Source: Atopsyche davidsoni (taxonomy: Eukaryota; Arthropoda; Insecta; Trichoptera; Hydrobiosidae). Taken from it: a DNA stretch of 64,000 nucleotides. The stretch is from positions 12,562,001 to 12,626,000 of the forward strand of contig JAILWY010000009.1 in the NCBI GenBank assembly GCA_022113835.1, given 5' to 3'. A program made the position numbers and the translations under genes. This document shows positions 49,002-63,229 of this stretch, one piece after another (position 1 is the stretch's first letter; each line of letters starts with the position of its first letter). The notes under the pieces were generated by a model. That model made no database searches, was not told the origin of the DNA, and was given only the letters and a program-made list of their open reading frames with translations.

Positions 49002-52000
49002 TTAAGAAGAAAATTATAGTAATTTTTATGTCTTAAATACAATACAATGTTACGAGTTTTGTAATGTTGTGTTTTAAATTCGTCCATTGCCATTTCAATT
49101 TTTATTTGTCGGGTGATTATTTAAACATAAATCTTTATTAATTTTTACTACATGACGCCGTTAATATGCACAGCGAGAATTATATTGCAGAATATTTTTC
49201 CTAAGGATTTCCAAGATGTATTTATTAATAATTGACTGTACAATAACATTTAAAACGTAGTTATTAGAAACATTTACTTTATATTGATTTTATAAAAATA
49301 CTTATTGTTGGGTGAAGCATGTAGTTAATTACTATTAACTGTATTTCTTAACTCATGTATTAGAGAATTTTTTGTTTAACACTGAAAGGCAATTATCTGT
49401 TGATATATACAAAAAATGCAGGGCTTCTTTTAGTTCAAATTATTTTATCACTATTACCAAATATATTTCACAAAACAGATACATTTTATGAATATTAATG
49501 GTTTTATCGAGTCTTTCATTGACCGTTATTCGGCCTTAATGCAAGTCACTGCAACTTCGCTTCATTGTGTTTTTTTATAAAAAGTTTTTAGCCTACAAAC
49601 ATAAATATAATTGTGTTATTTTTATAAACATTTATAACTTTTTAACCAAACCAAATCTCAGTTATCACACATAGATACATTTACCAAACACTACAAAATG
49701 GATTCAAATCAAATATTAAAAAATATTTAGTAAGAAGTATTTCCATTAAATCTTTTAAATAACCGATGTCTCTGTTATCACTTTTGTTTATATGTCGTAT
49801 ATAAAGTGATTATACTATCGAAATCTACAAATATTTGTTATCCAAAATAATATTGTAAATGCATATTTACAAACAATACGTAAAGCGATTCTCTTTGTTT
49901 ATAATTTGATGTTATTTTCGATTTTATATTCTAAAACTTTTGACTTCATCTGCGGGATAAATATTAAATTCATCATCATAAAAAATCTACCATGAACTCC
50001 CATGGCCTTTAAAACATACATCAATATAAAACAGTGTTTTTCTACACAGTCTAGATATTAAAAAATTACGTTATCATTATTAAATTTGGGTTGCAGTCGA
50101 ATCGGATGTTTTCTTACTTGTTCCGTTACTTTTATAAATACAACTCATAAACTTTGAATCACGCCCGTGACTGGTTTCGCCGAAAGGACCTGGGCTTCCT
50201 CTTTACAGTTATCGGCTTTACAGTCTCGGCGTCGTGTGCTCGTGTCCGACCTACGCAAAACTCATTACCGGTGCGTATTCATGTCAATCACAAATCTGTG
50301 CTCTTGAACCGGCCAAAAGTGCGAACAATCATTTCTTATGCTACGGTTTCACTCGCAGGTAATATTGTGATATAATTTTGAGCGATTCTTTTCGCGCTTT
50401 CTCCACCGTCTTATTCCGTAGGATTCTGAAGCTGCTACTGAAAAAAAAATGCTTCCTGAAACTATCAGAGGCACCTGCTGTCAACTGCAAGCCTGATAGA
50501 GGAAGAACTCTGCCGTTTGCTACTTGCTATTATATATAAATTTACGTATCGTTATAAGTTTTCATAGAGGAAATCTACCATTTTTTCCCTTGAAGTACCT
50601 TTTCAGTATTCAACGAAATTATTTATACATTTATAATGAGTTTAGGTGTTCATTTTAATCTTTTAACTCCACGCTACACTCTCGCACTTCTTGGCACGGA
50701 AAGTGCTGAAATTATTTCTAGAGACAGTGAATATTTGTTCTGGCCTCTGTTTGAAAATCTTTCCCATTTTTATTAGGAAAAACACCAATAAATAGATTTT
50801 CGTGTAAACGTATTAAATGATGTTGATATATTATTATAGAATCGTAGAATTTTTATAATTTCGATTAATCTTAAACAACTTTTCTTCTCAGTACGAGTAT
50901 TTCGTAATTAACTATTTTACCTACGGATTTCAACGCAAACGTTACCCAATTGTAAATTAGCATTTATATAGCTAGATAAAATCTGTGGTTCCTAATTTAA
51001 TAGTTTTTATTTTATGTACTATACATATTGGTATTTTTACATCACTGACAGTGTACTATCAAGGTGCTTTTGGGTGTATATCTATTATGTGGCAAACAAA
51101 TCTTGTGTAAATCTGTGGACTTTGAAGAAGTAATATGACATATTTCCTTCAGCGTTTTTGTCATTTTTCTTTCTGCATTTCACTGAGATGAAGGGGGAGA
51201 ATAATATATACCTATAAAAGGTATATAAATCTAGAATTTTATTTATACACATCTTAATGATTATTTTTTATTGTTTTACAGTAAGCTTGTAAACAATTAA
51301 ACTATTTTCTATAAGTCGGTATTAAAAGCTAAAAAAAAAATGAATCTTGAAATTATTTTATTTTTTTGTAACGCGAATTATATTGTTACATAATATAAAA
51401 CAACAAAATCAGTAAAATCTTATATCACACAATGAATATTCTTTTATTATTAAAGGTGTGAGTATTGGTAATGACTATTTACAATAACGCATAAGTGCAG
51501 TGCACGACAAGAGCTAAGGAGCTTTATTTAGGTAATTTGATGTGATTAGTTTCAGTTTTAGTATATGTCATGGGAAAAGGCACGGTACTCGCATGTGGAC
51601 GCCTCCATTATCAAACTGTTGCAAATGAGTGACTCTTAGTCGGGCGTTTTCACTACTGACCCCAATGGAGTTGACCACTGATGTAACACGAACAGCGCGG
51701 CTGCCATGCAAACTGACTTAAATACTGGTTAAATACTCAAGCGACGTTTATGGACTCGTCTGTGATTGCAATTTCAAAAAATATACTTTTTTGAATGATC
51801 CAATCAAAAAAAAAATCGTATTTTTATCTAGCAGAACCTAATATGTAATCTTACATAAATTTTAAAAACCAGTAAAAATATAACAACTTCATAAATCGAT
51901 TCTTCGTTTTTATTAATTTTATATAAATATGCATTCTAACCATATTAAAATCGATTAAAAAATCTAAATTATCATACGCTGTTTACGTAAAATATTACAA

Positions 52001-53213
52001 CTTACATAGTAGTTATTTAGTTTCTTATTACCCGCGGCATGTTCATCGGTTTGTAAATCTGTAGTTTTGTGTATTTTCATATAACAATTGCTGTAATTTT
52101 ATTCCTACCTCAACCTAAATAGCCTTTACGAAACGTACCTTCAATGCTAAATAATAAATTTTTAATAGTATTATTCGCATTTATGAATAGAATATCATTG
52201 CGAACAAAACGATTATCATTTTACAAGTAAACAAATCTTATATTTGCTCTTAATTACCGCATCATCGATGTCAGGATGATCTTGCCCTTATTACAAAGAA
52301 TAATCACAATCATTGAACTATCAATAATTTCTATCATTTTCACTGCAGCTTACGCTTTCATAGAATTAATGACAACTCGTGTATAGATTTTCCGAGTATG
52401 AAAATATATGATATTTGTGAACTTAACGTTTCAGATAGATACAAAGATTTTTATTATATTCCTTATAGTAACCTAGATTTTATAAATTTGTAAGAATTTA
52501 AATGACAACTACAATATAACTGATTGGACTAAACTCGTTCTGGTTACTTCCACGTCCCACCTACTTTTAAAATTCTCGCAAGTTCTGCTTTCATTGTTAT
52601 TGTCTGCCGAGTCTGCGCTGGTCGAGAATGCATTATCCCTGTTGCAAATCCGGTTTGCGACCTGAACTTGGCCAGTAATTGTCAAAAGTAACACAAGTTC
52701 AATATCTCCCGGCCTTAACCCGCGGTCGCACTGGGTAAAAACTGTGGTAAAGTTGTATTGTGTGGCTAAATGCACCCCGTGAGCTTTTTCTCATCTCTAC
52801 ACTTCAGCAGCTCTGAAGAAAATCTATTTTATCTATACTTGTAATTCGCCTGTTAATCTGTGCCATGGTCTGTTTTAGATGTTCAGTGTAAACTGATTCG
52901 TAACTTGTTGTTTGTATAATTTTGTAATATTTTATCATTTTTATTTAAATTGTAAATAAATTGATTAGGCTAAAAAGAGTAAACCATATCCTACACCTGT
53001 GATCCACTTGCCATGTAATCTTAATCGAACACATGAGCTTTGGCAGGGTCACAGGTTATTCTGTTTTATATAACAAATCACTCGCCTAATTTGATATTTT
53101 ACTTGAAGTCACATATTTTCAAAAAATATATAACGACATATAGGAACTATACGTTAAAATTGTGAAAAATAAATATTCAATATTTTTGACAGAGAGTACT
53201 TGGTGGAATTCCA

Positions 53214-53367
53214 TTTTAATATTTTTGAGTAAAATACTTGAGTAATTTTCCACATTCTCTGGCATTATATGTTTGATAATGCCAACGTGAAAGGTTGGCG
53301 AAACCGGTCATAAATAAAAACGAACATGTGGAAAATCACTCAAGTATTTTACTCAAAAATATTAAAA
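53214..53367. repeat. Foldback element with 43-bp arms and structured centre
   Basis: Left arm 53214-53256 and right arm 53325-53367 are reverse complements with about one mismatch. The centre holds two further stems: TGGCATTAT/ATAATGCCA and GCCAAC/GTTGGC. No open reading frame. It is shaped like a small MITE. Confidence 0.8.
53265..53317 (+). ncRNA. Decayed hammerhead-like motif inside the foldback
   Basis: Order: stem I strand TTATATGT (53265-53272), TTGATAAT (53273-53280) in place of CTGATGAT, stem II GCCAAC/GTTGGC (53281-53299), GAAA (53300-53303), minimal stem III C-CG-G, GTC triplet (53307-53309), and ATAAATAA (53310-53317). The last pairs with stem I at seven of eight positions, counting one G-U. 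Two core bases differ from consensus (C to T, G to A), so it is probably inactive. It shares the extra T before stem II with the 8.3-kb motif. Confidence 0.4.
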
Positions 53368-56300
53368 ATAAATATGCTTTCCTATACCTATTGTATTGTA
53401 TACATATATATATATATATCCTATAGTAGACCGAGGTAGCTTATTTCTCTTATAGTCACACGGAATTCATGGAACTTAAGGTGCAGGTGACAAAATAAAT
53501 TTTGTTACAATATTTTAATATATAAAATAAGTTTATAAATATCATATAAAAGACAGGTGTTTGAATGCAATGCTTATTGAGATATTATAAACTTTAAGTT
53601 TGTAAACATTTATGATTAAAATAATATCTATACAGTAGTTAGTTCTAGTGCAGTTCTCGGTGTCACTACCGAACACGTCTGGCATGGCCGCGGCTTTGTT
53701 TCGCCCGATTTCCATTTTGATTGGTCAAAATTCGTGAAGATATTCGACCCCGAGCCAACCTAGAATTTGAGATAAACTGTCTTATGTAATTGTACGGAAC
53801 CTTGTTGGATATTGGCCTCCTTTAAATTCTAATGAGCGAAAGTGACCGCATGCACTGGAAGTGGGTTTACGGCGCACTGTTTACACCACCTCAGTGTGTA
53901 TTTCTGAAAATGTAATTTTATTACCGGCGTGTAAACGCAGCGGAATAGCGCGGCAATTACCTAATTATATAGAAAATATATCTCAATAAGTGCCTAATAA
54001 AAAAAACGCGTCGTGTTTTCTGTAGGAAAATTGTTTTATTATTTTTTAGAAAATAAATTGCTTTGTTTTTTGTTAGTCTCCGCACGTTTGATTCCGGCTG
54101 TTTGTTCGGTACGCTTTATTAGCCCGAGTGATCTAAATCCTATCCAATTTGACTTTTAAATGATCAAGACTTTAAAATAAATAAAAATCGGTATCCTCCA
54201 TGTCATTTTAATTGTAAGTAGCCATAGTCGTCGTGCAGACATGAAAAATGCTATATTGGATAGATCAGTGTACTGATAATTTATCAAATGATAAAGTGAG
54301 GTCAAAGAGGAGTCGAGCTTGGCATCTGGAATGTGGTGTGATTGTGGTTGGTATCCGAGATTTCGAGGAGTTATTATCTGACTCGCTCGAAGACGTTTAG
54401 TAGTATTGCACAACGCTGCCAACTTCCAACGTTGTTGTATTGTAATCAACAGCTATCGTGACAAACTCGTTTACTCCCGAGTCATACTTTGCCGAGAGTA
54501 CTCCAGTGCTGCTGGATGTCCCTGAAGAGAGCTAATGGTCGCAGCCACCTCTCACAAGTGGGCATCTTTCACATGTCCTTGAACTATGAGTCTTGCAATC
54601 ATCATATTGAAAAAAATTTAAAAGCATATGAAACTAGAGACATTTAAATTTTAAATGATTTTATTTTCAAAGTCGTTGTCTCCATATAATAGGGTGGTGA
54701 GATACTACGATTAATATCGTAGTATGGTTTAATTATTTTTTATGCATATATCTTATTATTTCGAATTTGCATGTCTTCGCAGCACGTTGCTTATAAATAT
54801 ATTTTTTAATTTAAATAATAGAATTGTTTTAAAATGTCTCTAGCCAAAGTTTGACAGTTTTGTAATGTAATGATTATTTAGTTACGTAATGAAGCTTTAT
54901 CTATTACAACACGTGAATATATCATTAAATATTTTTTTTTTATTATTATCAACACTATGAGGTGAATAATTATTAACTATCTACAAAATTACTCAAAACT
55001 GTTATGTAAGATTCAACACCGCGTGTTCTGCAATTCTTATGTCTACATTTAGCCTTATTGACTTTTGTGATTCTCTCATGTAAAGTCCGTAACTCAATTA
55101 TGAAATGTCAAGTGACGATTCCATAAATGTGCTTACACGTAGCATCGTAATATTCATATTAAAAAAACACACGCTTAAAACTACAAAAAGCTGTTTAGTT
55201 ATATTACTCAAGTTTTATTATTTGACATTGGGCGTTATTTACAATTTTTCTTTAACTTTCCTCATACACGTTCCAAAATAATAACACTTTGACCCAAAAG
55301 CATAAAATATTTTTTTCAGTTACTATTAGTATTAACATAATCTAGAAAGATATCAACATAAGCTGACTTCTGGTTTTGTTAGACGTGATCATTACTACTT
55401 ACATGTAGTTATTTTATTACCAGGAGTTCTTCCTAGATTTCTGTTTATTTATTTAATATTTTTTTCCTGCTATACTGTATTAAAAGCATTAAATGTATTT
55501 GCACACAATCAGATCTGCGTACGCAAAATACTTTCCTCTATTTTTTTTATTCTGTTGATCAACATGATCTTAGAGCGCAGTTTTCTAAAATATATAATTT
55601 ATATCTAGATCTATAATGTATGTTTTATTTTGGTATCCCCTTTGCCTTCACATTTAGCTTTACTGCCCATTCTAGCTCGGCCAACTCTGACCGGTTGGTT
55701 TGTGAGATAATTTGATTTATGAGTCAATCACCCGACACAGTATAAGTAGGGGCCCACTAGTGGGAGATAATTTTAAGTACATTTGTTACATCTCTGGAAT
55801 TTGTGTTTTTACATGTAGGGAAATCACAAATTAAACCTGTATCAAGTAGGTATTTAAAAAAAATTGTTTTAATTGGGAGCATTTATTATTAAGTTAGTTA
55901 CTGAGGTGGTATCTAGACCACGAAGCGGCTAAAGGGTTACACTCAGAGGTTACCGTAAGAGGTAGAGTGTTCTGCCGCTGCAGTGTCGTGTGAGCCAGGT
56001 GTGTTGTTTTGCGCGAGCACTGATTACTTCCTGATGTGGGGATTGTTCGCTTTTCTGCCGATCCGAGAGAAACGGAACCTCGAGTCAAACTAACAAACTA
56101 TCGCCTGCTTTCGCTGTGTTGTTTATTAATGGCCGCTCGGGGAACTTTCTCGAGTTATCATTATATCATTTGAGGCCTTGGAATTCCTACCTTATAATAT
56201 GTATGGGTACGTAGAAAAAGTACAAGTAGTCATTTACTAATGTGACCGCGTCCAGCCGACGCAGTCTCTCCATCTCGGGCGAGGCGACTGTTTATTTTCG

Positions 56301-59300
56301 ATGACGCTGAGCTCACTATCTTGATCGTATTGAATAAATTAACAAAAGCCTCAACGCCTATTGATAACGCTGTATTGAAGTAGTTAAACGAAGTATTTAG
56401 AATTAAATGTCCACTATCTCCTCTTCTTATTTCTTCTCTGCTCTCTGTCTGGTTCCATTGATTCTTCCCAGGTACTCTTTAACCTGTGTCTGAAACATTA
56501 CTTGTGAGATACCTTAGTATATAATATTATAGTTTAAGCCAACCAGTAGCTCAAAACTACCCACTCAGACTATTACACAGACCTATAAGCTTAGCATGCT
56601 TTGATGAAATTCCACACATGTATGTGATATAATAAAATATTATACTTACGTCTGAATCTCTTTCATATACCTTATTCATTTTGAAACTATGATTTTTAAG
56701 CTTCTTTTCGAGAACTCGAACACATTTGGCCTGTCGCTGAAGTCACGGTACGCCATTACACAACATGTATTAAAAAACGCAGGCGAAAGAAGTTGGTCTA
56801 TGAATAGTTAAATCTCTACTGTGGAGTTCATTTCAGACTACTTATATAATATTTAAAGAGCTGAAGATTTTTCCCATTCATAAAAAATCAGCATTAATTC
56901 TTTATATTCGCAAGTTCTAGAACTAAGGGAACTAGGGAAGACCCTAACTTTTTGGCTTATAAAATATTTTTAGAAGAAGTATTTTAAATATGACGCAAAA
57001 TTCTGATAGTGTTATAACACAGATATTAAATGTTCTTCATGTCACAGTATACTTTAGCACTTTTATTTTTAAGCACTTATTGCACTTAAACAGTCTTAAA
57101 CTTTCTGTGCTTAGACTATTGATAAAAGTCACTTACAGAAGAATTTTTTTACACAGTGTTATCACTTTTTTTTAGAATCCATTAATTTAAAGTAGTTTGA
57201 AAATATTATGTTTTTTTGTTTACTTTTGAATTAAAATCTGAGTTTTTTAAAACCATCACAATAAGAGTAATTCAAAAATTCTAACAACTATTGTAAATAA
57301 CATAATATAATTAAGTACTTTAAAAAAAATTCCAGACCGCATCTTACAACTGCAGCATATTTATTGACCAAATGAAATTCAGAGTATACAATAAAGTGCT
57401 ATTGAATTTCACCTTATTTTGACTTATCAGGTTTCCAGATAAGGAATATTGCTTGTATAATATTTTTTCAGATTATCAATTAAAATATAATAACTCTTAT
57501 ATTTGGGACTCTTATGATTACATTATTATAAAATGAATGAATATATTACCATACATAACAATTAAGCGTAATTAGTGTAATGCAATACACACGCTGTTTC
57601 TGTTATCAAGTTTCGTTGTATAATTAAACGATAATTGGTTTTATATTACAACCTGCATTCATGTCGATGACACTTTTAGCCTTAAAGCCTCAAACGTGAA
57701 ATCACTTAATCTATAACGATTTATAAAAATGAAAAAGCATCATATTAATCACATAAAATCGGAAGTGCTGAATTTATTACATTCTTTCTGCTACTTTCAT
57801 CAACTGTATAACATATATTTTGTGAGTAATGTTATGTATTCTGAATAAATTATATTAAATTCTATACTATATTCATGAATTAATTTTATGACCGTTGTAT
57901 AATAGTAATGTTAATCGAATTTCGACTACAATATAAACAAACTTTTGAGGAGAATTATAATAAAAAAAATATTTATTCAGTAAAGTTGCCATTTCTACAG
58001 TTGGTCAGTATCTTGTATTGAAATATGCAAATAGTTCAAGGTTGTAAATTTCTTTGAATATTTGATTTACATTCTGACCCCTGTGACTTATGATAAAATA
58101 ACAAAATAAAAGCTCAGTTTATATATATATATATAAATATATATAAAATTAGACTCATGTCATGCTGAGAAAATCTTTTTGCGTGGACTGCGGAAATTGC
58201 GTTCATTTTATATTGCGTTATTTGTATTTGTAAATGTTCTTAAAATTTATAGTGAAAAGTATGTTAGTGTTTATAAGTTTTTCTTATCAGGGTTGAATAT
58301 TTTTATCTTATAACAATACCTGCATTGTCTCGTGTGATACATGCACCAGCAGCTGCACAGAGCATTACGCATATCAGACGATTTATTCGCCATCATTATG
58401 CAGCCAACCGACGATGTTATAATTTATACGAATTCCTCGTTTTTTAAGCGGGTATTGCACGCTCAATTTGTTTATGAATTACCTAATTACTAATTGTTTG
58501 TGAATATAAAAAAGCGGGACGTATTAACCCCGTGTTATCATAATTATGTATGAAATTCCTAGGATGCATGATTTTTTATGATTTAAATGAGTAATTAACG
58601 TTTTCACTACTTTTTAAATATCTTTTTCATTCATAACCTAGCATAAACATAAATACATATAAAAATATCTACTTTATCCAAACAGTCATACATAGTATTA
58701 TGTTACCTAAAATTAATACTTTTTAACAACGTTAAAAATTATTGAAAGCAATCAATCGTATTTTATAAATTTCATGTAATAATTTTTCTGCCTTTTTTCA
58801 GTGATGCTATGCGTATAATAGAATATGATAGTAATATTAATAAAATAGATTTAATTTATATAAATACATACAAAATTTGTTCCTTATTGCAGGGAATAAA
58901 TGTGTAAATAAATACTCATTATGGTATGTAAATAATGTTGTAATATGTATGAGTATTATTTACTTATTTGCAGTTGCTATAAAATTGTACTGATGGCAAT
59001 CTTCCTGTCATCGATTAAGAAAGTGTCCATGTTTTAATAATATATCAGGATGTGATTAAAACGATAAACAATAGGACCTTAGAGCCGGCTCACTCTTCTC
59101 GACAGGTAAATTCCAATACCGTATTGATGAAGTCACAGCTGATATGTGAGAAAGATTCCAAAAGCATGTTTTCTTTGGTTATGGATGTATCACTTCGTTA
59201 AATGGGTTGATGGCAATTTCATTACGTCTACGACCATGATGTTCGTCTTAATCGACCATTCTTAACTCTGAAATAGAAGCCCCTTGCTGCATGAATATCA

Positions 59301-62300
59301 ACTGTGGCCTCATTCTTTATTGGGCTTAACGCTTCATTGCAAAAGACATTGTTTGCATTCAGAACATAACGAAGGGATTGAAATCGCGATACTGTCTTAA
59401 ACCACAAAGAAAAACGGCAACTAGGCATCGAAATTTGGTTAATAATAAAAACAAAACTAGAAATGTAAAATGAGGTTAATAAACAACGCAAAGCAGAAAA
59501 AAAAATAAGGCAGACCACTAATATTTAGGAAAAATCATGAATTAAAAAAAAATGTGTATCTCACGCTTTATGTACTCTTAACAAAATAAATGTCGTATAA
59601 AAGTAAAAAAATATATATACATTTGGAATCAGGAATGGATTTCAGCAGATAACGAACACATCAAAAACCCCCTTCATATTAAGTAAAAAATAAAGTTTAT
59701 CTAAGTATATAAGTAAAAAAATATAGTTTCTTACGAAAATACGTAAAAAAGCAGATCAGTTAGAAAACCTAAAAAAAAACCTCACTTAATTTTTGTTTGA
59801 GGCATTACCTTTATTATTTAAAAGATTTCTTGTTTTATAAATATTTTACTTATGTATTTATTCCTTAAAAAATAATAGAGTAAAACGTTACTCACTTTCG
59901 CAATAATTCCAGAAGTGCTTTATGGTAAATAAAAATGATGTCGCTAAAACCAAAGCACGCCTCTGATGTATTTGATTTAATTATATTTAAAAATGTATGT
60001 TTTTTTTTTTAATAAAGATGTTTTTAAACCCATACATACATTTCCAAGAATTATCATGAACGAGTCGGCTGACTTATTATTTACGTTACTGTGTAAGTAA
60101 ATCGCAGAACTCGTATATCCGTGTTTAATTAGTAATTCACAAGCGGCCACTGTTAGTGATTCTTGATACAGTAATGCCATGCATTTATTCCGAATTTCAC
60201 AAAAGTAGGTGATACACTTATTTAAATATTTTAGTGAAATTTGATATCTGTTTATAGTGCGGTACAAAATGTATTCTTGCTATTGAAGAGAAAGGTGGAA
60301 AAGTCACTAATCGTGTGCACGTGAAGGGGAAGACCACCTCGACACGAGTGTTTGAGTACGTATACAGTTTTTATTTTACGTTTTATTAGTTTTTTTTTTT
60401 GTGCGATTAGCAATGAGCTACCGTGCTTTTAAAAAACTTAAATCGAAAAAAATGATGTCTACCCAAACACACGTGTCATACATTTTTCAATTGCTGTGCT
60501 GTTTTGAGATAGATTGATACAAATATCGATAGCTGTTTTGTGTCAAATATTCATTGAATATTCTGAAACATCTATTTGGTTGATTTGGTATATACTTAAT
60601 CGATTAAGGTAGATTCATCGTCAGTTCATAGTAATAAGCAACATTTATATATTTTTATTTTTCAATCTGTGTGGCAACCCTGTTATTAACAAAGAACACC
60701 AGAACAACTCGCCTCTCTTGCTCATATCTAAAACACTTGTTTCAATTAAACGCACGATTCGATGTCGACGGCAAAGCGAAAATAGCTCCATTGTTCGCGT
60801 CGCCCTCGGGGTCAATGGATACTGATTCGCGACTCGGTGCCTCGCCTGAATCCAAATGATGTCCTGTGAGCCAAATCACAGGACCTCGTAAAGTGAGAAC
60901 ACATCACGAACTTTCAATTTGCCCGACGCGAAATGCAGCAAGAGTGAAGACGCGTGCGAATTCGACTTGTGAAATCGATGAATCACCAAAGGTTAGCAAT
61001 AAAAAAATATGTGCATACTTTCCATTCGCTTACCTAGAATGGTAAGGTTCTGCTCGGATTAAAATTTATAAATCCACAAAAAAAAAACGCATTGAGATAT
61101 CTTCACTTGTTACTAAACGGTGTTGTGTCTTCAAAAATTTTTTTTTATAAAACACAAAATTCAGTTCAATTGCATGATTTTATGCTGTTAATTTAGCTCT
61201 GGATTCGAGACTTTTGATAATGAAACATAATGCTTTTAAAAGTACATTATTCTTTAAATTTAAGTAATAAGTCTTAAATAGAGATATAAAAAATAAAGCT
61301 GTAAAATGGACGTAGTAAACTGCATTATAAGTAATTAAAAAAAAAAATGTAAATACTCGTACTTAAAATTGTTACTTAATTATATTTTTTTTAAATTTCA
61401 ATGTACAGTTAAATAATCTTTACAGTTAAAAATAATGTAATCGAAACTTATTATTTTTTACTGCAAAAAAACTAAATGATGTGTCTGGGAAGACAATAAA
61501 AATGTTTTCCAGATGTTAAACCGTACATTTAAATTTATTTTTATTCTCTTGTGAAGCCTTGCTATCGGCAAATGAATCATGTCCTGCGATTTGCTATTTT
61601 ATTGTGTCTTTGTTTCATATAACCGAATCGATACGTTCTCCTATTTCATCCATGAGCACACAGCCCAAGGTTATATAGTACATACAATTTAGCATTTTAT
61701 TTATTGTAATATTTTCGGTGACGCTTGTCCTCGGGTGCCTTCAAGAAGGTTCTCTCTACTCTAGTGTGTTTGGTTTTAGCTTCGGTGATCTGCCAGGCCG
61801 GTCTTCCATTCTATTTGTCGATTCTCTGGTCACTGGCCACTATGTGAGAAAGCTGAGCTGTCTGCTTTCGTTTGCAGATTACTCTCTCCGCTACCTTTCG
61901 GCGTGGCGTGATATATTCTGTGCCAACTTCATGTTACACGTCAAATGTGCATTCTGATAATGCGATCAGTTTCATTTTCACACGATCACACTGGCGATAA
62001 TTTCCACTAACCGAATTATCAATAATATACCCAAGTATTGCGAAAGTGTTATTTTTGATTTTATGGAAAATATGATTTTTTACATTTGTGAAAATAATTC
62101 CTTACTGTTTTTAACTATTAATGTTGATACCGTCAATTTGTAAAGTCGTACTTATGTAACCTTTTTATATTCTTCAAAAAAATATTTTTCATTATTTGAC
62201 TATTCACTGAATCACAATTTAATCAATGTCAACGTGTTATTGAATCAAAGGATTTATAAAAAAAACGAATAAAAAAAAAAACAAGTATCGACAATTTATT

Positions 62301-63189
62301 ATTTTCTTTATATCTTGTGTTATTTGTCAGATACAGTTATTAGCATCGTACCAAGTTTTTTTTTTTCCTTCATTTCTTGGCCGGTTAAATAAATGTTTGT
62401 AACATGGCTTTTGGTGAAATTCTAATCCATTTTGAAAGGTGACTTTCTAAATAATAAATAACTACAAATTGGCAGTAATGTAGCGGCACAACACTATACG
62501 TTTTAGTCGAGTAAGACATTTTAGATTGTTAATGAAATGTTGCACTCGCAAAAAGTAAAATAAAAATTACAACCAAATCAAACTACGACTTTGGTTTGAT
62601 CGTTGCCTAGGTTGAAATTATTATGTCATTTTTAATTTTTTGTTTGTAGCATTTTAAACATAACTCAATTTTTTATCAGTTTAAACTAGCGAGAAAGTGT
62701 ATTGCGCAACGTAATGTGGAAACGCTATTAATTATGAGGCTGACGTTCTATTAATAGCATAAAAAGTAAATTAAAGATAAGGGAATAATATTTGAATAAT
62801 ACCATTTTTAAATAGTCTGTTTACAGTCAACATGTTGAAACAGAGTTGAATTAAATTATGGGTATCTCAGTTCATTTATAATAACTTATATGTACATATT
62901 GACGGTAAAAATGGCGATTGACGTGCGCAACGAAATTTTACAAAATCGACTTACCAGATTAAAAATCTAAACGTGCAACTTGTTGACTTCATCAATTGTA
63001 TCCTATTTATCATTATTATTTTATTTATAACAACACATATTTAATTCGAACAGTTTCACCAAGACCCTGAAACTTAATTTGATATTATATTATGGAATGC
63101 TGTCTGAATAAAAAATATACAATAAAGCATAAAAAAAATCTAATGATTCAGTTTTAATTTAATTTTCAGTTATTTTTTCAAAATCGTTA

Positions 63190-63229
63190 CAACTTGATGA
63201 TGTGCAACTCTTATGTGTACGAAACGTTG
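63190..63229 (+). ncRNA. Hammerhead-like half motif without cleavage segment
   Basis: CAAC, TTGATGAT, a stem GTGCA/TGTAC (one G-U pair) with a 9-nt loop, GAAAC, then GTTG, which pairs with the CAAC. The two core boxes and stem II are in hammerhead order, but there is no stem III and no clear U-H cleavage site. It may be a worn copy of the same family or chance. Confidence 0.25.

Noticed and set aside
53403..53420. TA microsatellite
   Set aside because: Short simple repeat, ordinary for this AT-rich genome.
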